DNA of 64,000 nt from positions 1 to 64,000 of the forward strand of contig NZ_JAMJWG010000020.1 of the NCBI RefSeq assembly GCF_024435355.1, in the 5' to 3' direction. This stretch comes from Streptomyces odontomachi (GTDB lineage: Bacteria > Actinomycetota > Actinomycetes > Streptomycetales > Streptomycetaceae). Each line of letters begins with the position of its first letter. Position 1 is the stretch's first letter. The translations under genes were made by a program, and so were the position numbers. The notes under the pieces were generated by a model. That model did no database searches and was not told the DNA's origin. It saw only the letters and a list, made by a program, of their open reading frames with translations. Shown piece by piece: positions 61,860 through 64,000 of this stretch.

Positions 61860-64000
61860 GCCGTCACCGCCTCTCCTGTCGCGGACGGGTCGATGTCCTG
61901 AACGCATCGGAAGCCGACAGCGTTACTTCCGCCGCGCTTGCGGTATACGCCCTTGCTGCTGGTCTGCACCGCCCGCATGGGGTTGTCGTAGCTGCCACCG
62001 CAGATGACGGCCTCGCCTGGGTCGTCCAAGATGGTGGAGGTCCATTCCCAGCAGTTGCCCACCATGTCGTACATGCCGAACGGGGAGCGGTTGTCCGGCC
62101 GTTTATCGACGGGTGTCACCCCGGCGCGTCGAACAGCGTCGCCCGCAAAGTCCCGATACCAGGCCTGGTACGTCATCACAGGCCGCTCGATCCACGCGTC
62201 GGCGCAGTTCACGCGAGTGATGTCTGGGCTGTCTCCCCAGGGGAAGAGGCGTCCATCATCGCCGCGGGCCGCGGCTTCCCATTCCAGAGCTGTCGGCAGG
62301 CGCTTGCCCTCGAAAGCGGCGAAGGCGTAAGCGCTCCACCAGTTCACGCAGATGGCCGGATGGTCGGCAAATTGCGGATTCTCGTAGTAGTCGGGCCACC
62401 GCAATCGGTCAGTCCAGGGACTGTGCGTGATGTGCGCCGGCTGATCGGGATGATCCCATCGGGAGGTGCCGTCCGCGTCGAGGGCGTCGAGGAAACGTCG
62501 GTAGCGCTCGACGGTCACCGCGTGACGGTCGAAGCGTACGGGACCGTTGACGCGGCGGATCAGCAGCCGTTCCGCCGGCCCGACCAGGTAGGCCCCCGCA
62601 GGGAGCACACAGTCGTCCGTGTCCGAGGTGCCGGGCATGCCAGCGAGGAACGCGCGTACCTGCTCCGTGAGGAAGGGACCGCCGGGAAGATCCGCTGCCA
62701 TTTCCCGGTTCTTCGGCTCGGCCAGAAATCTCGCAGCCAGCAGTTCCTGGTAGGCAGTGTGCACGAAAGCAAGGTGATCGGACCCGGCAGGCCGCAGTAG
62801 CGGGCCAAGGACACAGGCATCGAGGTCAAGGCGTCCGTTTCGGAAGGCGTCCGCCCCCAACTGTCTGTGTGCGTCGAGCAGGGAGAACACCGTACGATCG
62901 GTGAGGAAGGCATATCCGAACACGGCTGGCAGGCGCTGCTCCAGGTCGGGCTGCCCCTGCTCCGCCAGCGTCCTCGTGAGGTGAACGCCCAGGATGTCCG
63001 CGAGCGGCTTCCCCGCCGGGATATTCAGCGACGCAGTCAGGCGCTTCTCGAGAGGCGTTGCCTCAGGGTCGGCCAGACGTACAACGTGGAAGTGCGGCAC
63101 ACGCGAAGGGTCGAGCCCGTTGACGTACATCTGCTCGACCAGTTGCTCGGAGCGGCCGGCGCCGCTGTCCAGCAGCTGACGTACCTGGGGAGAATCCGCG
63201 AGGAACGACACCCGCGAACTCATCACCACCGCGGATTCGGCGGACAAGACGGCCGCGAGATCGGTAAAGAGCCGCAAGAAGCCGGCAGGACTTGGTTCCT
63301 CCACGCCCTCGTCCACCGCATCGAGCACACACAGTGCCGTCCCGGAGCGGATGAGATAAAGGAAGAGATCATAAGCGCGCGAGCGATCTGACTTCATCGC
63401 CGGTGCCAGGAGACGGGCCGCGTACTCGGAGAACGGTTCGCCCTTCGGTTTGAGACCGAGGTCGAAGTAGAAGCGGAACCGCCGGACTTCGGGATCGGCA
63501 GCCAAGGAACGCAGGAGCGTACTCTTGCCGCTCCCCGGACGGCCGGTGACCAAGACATTCGCACTGCCGGATGCGAGGCGGGCCACGAGCTGGGCCGCAT
63601 CGCCGGAATGCTCCATTGTCGATTCGCCGGTGCGGGGGTCAGTGGTCAGGGTAGCCGCGGGGACAGCGGCCCGCGGCTCCGACGGCTCGTCGGCCGAGGG
63701 GAGATCGGCGAGGTGCTGATCGAGGTTGACGATGGTATCGACGAAGCCGTCATAGCGTACGACTCGGAAATCAAGCCCCAGCATCCCGCGCAGGGCGCCG
63801 GGCTCCGTACCACCGTCGTCATCCAGGACGACGAAGCGCGTCAGCTTGGGCAGGCGGGTCCGCAGCAGCTCACCATCGCTGGAGGCAAGGACGGTCCTCA
63901 AGTCGTCAGCATCCCTGGAGAGCATGAGCTCCACGTACTCCAGCCGCATCCCCGACTCACGGCAGAACAGCTGGTACACGGTGTCCGGGCTCAGGACAAA
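61856..64000 (-). CDS. NACHT-type ATPase with C-terminal FGE/SUMF1-like domain (5' end may lie outside)
   Basis: At least 707 residues; the frame stays open to the window edge, and the first visible start is GTG at 63979, so the N-terminus may be missing. Counting from that GTG: an uncharacterised alpha/beta region (1-95), Walker A VTGRPGSGKST (145-154), Walker B ALCVLDAVDEG (215-225), a VVMSSR sensor (251-256), helical NACHT extensions, then from about 465 a formylglycine-generating-enzyme-like domain (VNWWSAYAFAAFEGKRLPTALEWE, NCWEWTST, VGFRCVQD). The catalytic Cys pair of true FGE is not present, so this domain is probably a binding module. First gene of a coupled three-gene operon. Confidence 0.82.
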   Translation of the reverse strand, partial: FVLSPDTVYQLFCRESGMRLEYVELMLSRDADDLRTVLASSDGELLRTRLPKLTRFVVLDDDGGTEPGALRGMLGLDFRVVRYDGFVDTIVNLDQHLADLPSADEPSEPRAAVPAATLTTDPRTGESTMEHSGDAAQLVARLASGSANVLVTGRPGSGKSTLLRSLAADPEVRRFRFYFDLGLKPKGEPFSEYAARLLAPAMKSDRSRAYDLFLYLIRSGTALCVLDAVDEGVEEPSPAGFLRLFTDLAAVLSAESAVVMSSRVSFLADSPQVRQLLDSGAGRSEQLVEQMYVNGLDPSRVPHFHVVRLADPEATPLEKRLTASLNIPAGKPLADILGVHLTRTLAEQGQPDLEQRLPAVFGYAFLTDRTVFSLLDAHRQLGADAFRNGRLDLDACVLGPLLRPAGSDHLAFVHTAYQELLAARFLAEPKNREMAADLPGGPFLTEQVRAFLAGMPGTSDTDDCVLPAGAYLVGPAERLLIRRVNGPVRFDRHAVTVERYRRFLDALDADGTSRWDHPDQPAHITHSPWTDRLRWPDYYENPQFADHPAICVNWWSAYAFAAFEGKRLPTALEWEAAARGDDGRLFPWGDSPDITRVNCADAWIERPVMTYQAWYRDFAGDAVRRAGVTPVDKRPDNRSPFGMYDMVGNCWEWTSTILDDPGEAVICGGSYDNPMRAVQTSSKGVYRKRGGSNAVGFRCVQDIDPSATGEAVTA

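Noticed and set aside
38701..64000. tRNA gene or integrase marking the edge of the accessory region
   Set aside because: None found on either strand; the island boundary is inferred only from the broken hydantoinase gene and gene content.

Overview
The window is high-GC DNA with many GTG starts, 4-base stop/start overlaps, Leu-TTA codons confined to a few genes, and gene types typical of the group: F420-dependent luciferase-like oxidoreductases, a DUF2630 protein, XRE/TPR regulators and CBM13-bearing hydrolases. All of this points to a Streptomyces chromosome or a very close relative. No rRNA or tRNA gene was seen.

Bases 1-38,300 look mostly like ordinary arm-type chromosome. In order: a YihY/BrkB-like membrane protein; a phytoene-desaturase-like FAD oxidoreductase; a gamma-glutamyltransferase; a four-gene operon (penicillin-binding protein, response regulator, sensor kinase, GerMN lipoprotein) read leftwards; a secreted NodB-like protein; a complete five-gene oligopeptide ABC transporter operon whose genes all overlap by 4 bases; a DUF2630 protein; a translationally coupled GH18 chitinase and GH16 beta-glucanase; a divergent sugar ABC transporter with its LacI regulator and a GH5-like hydrolase; an aromatic FAD monooxygenase; and an NCS1 nucleobase permease with an F420 oxidoreductase. 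The last two look like remains of a hydantoin/pyrimidine locus, because two relics of the hydantoinase gene (near 32.4 and 38.4-38.7 kb) now flank a 6.3-kb segment that carries a TTA-containing LuxR regulator and an HTH-STAND-WD40 protein.

Bases 38,700-64,000 form an accessory, defence-rich region. It starts with Nudix and XRE/TPR genes, a frameshifted XRE/TPR regulator and a TrmO-like gene. Next is a type I-E CRISPR-Cas locus with three arrays (4, 25 and 15 repeats) and a full cas3-cse1-cse2-cas7-cas5-cas6e-cas1-cas2 operon. The short first array is parted from the second by an IS30-family element, itself broken by an ISL3-family element that carries a passenger gene for a membrane pentapeptide-like repeat protein. 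Repeat orientation and AT-richer flanks indicate that all arrays are transcribed leftwards.

At the right edge, beyond the last array, is a tightly overlapping three-gene operon: a NACHT-type ATPase with a C-terminal formylglycine-generating-enzyme-like domain that lacks the catalytic cysteines, an 88-residue cold-shock/OB-fold-like protein, and a protein with two C-terminal membrane helices. This has the layout of a sensor / adaptor / membrane-effector conflict system and is the best candidate here for an undescribed defence system.
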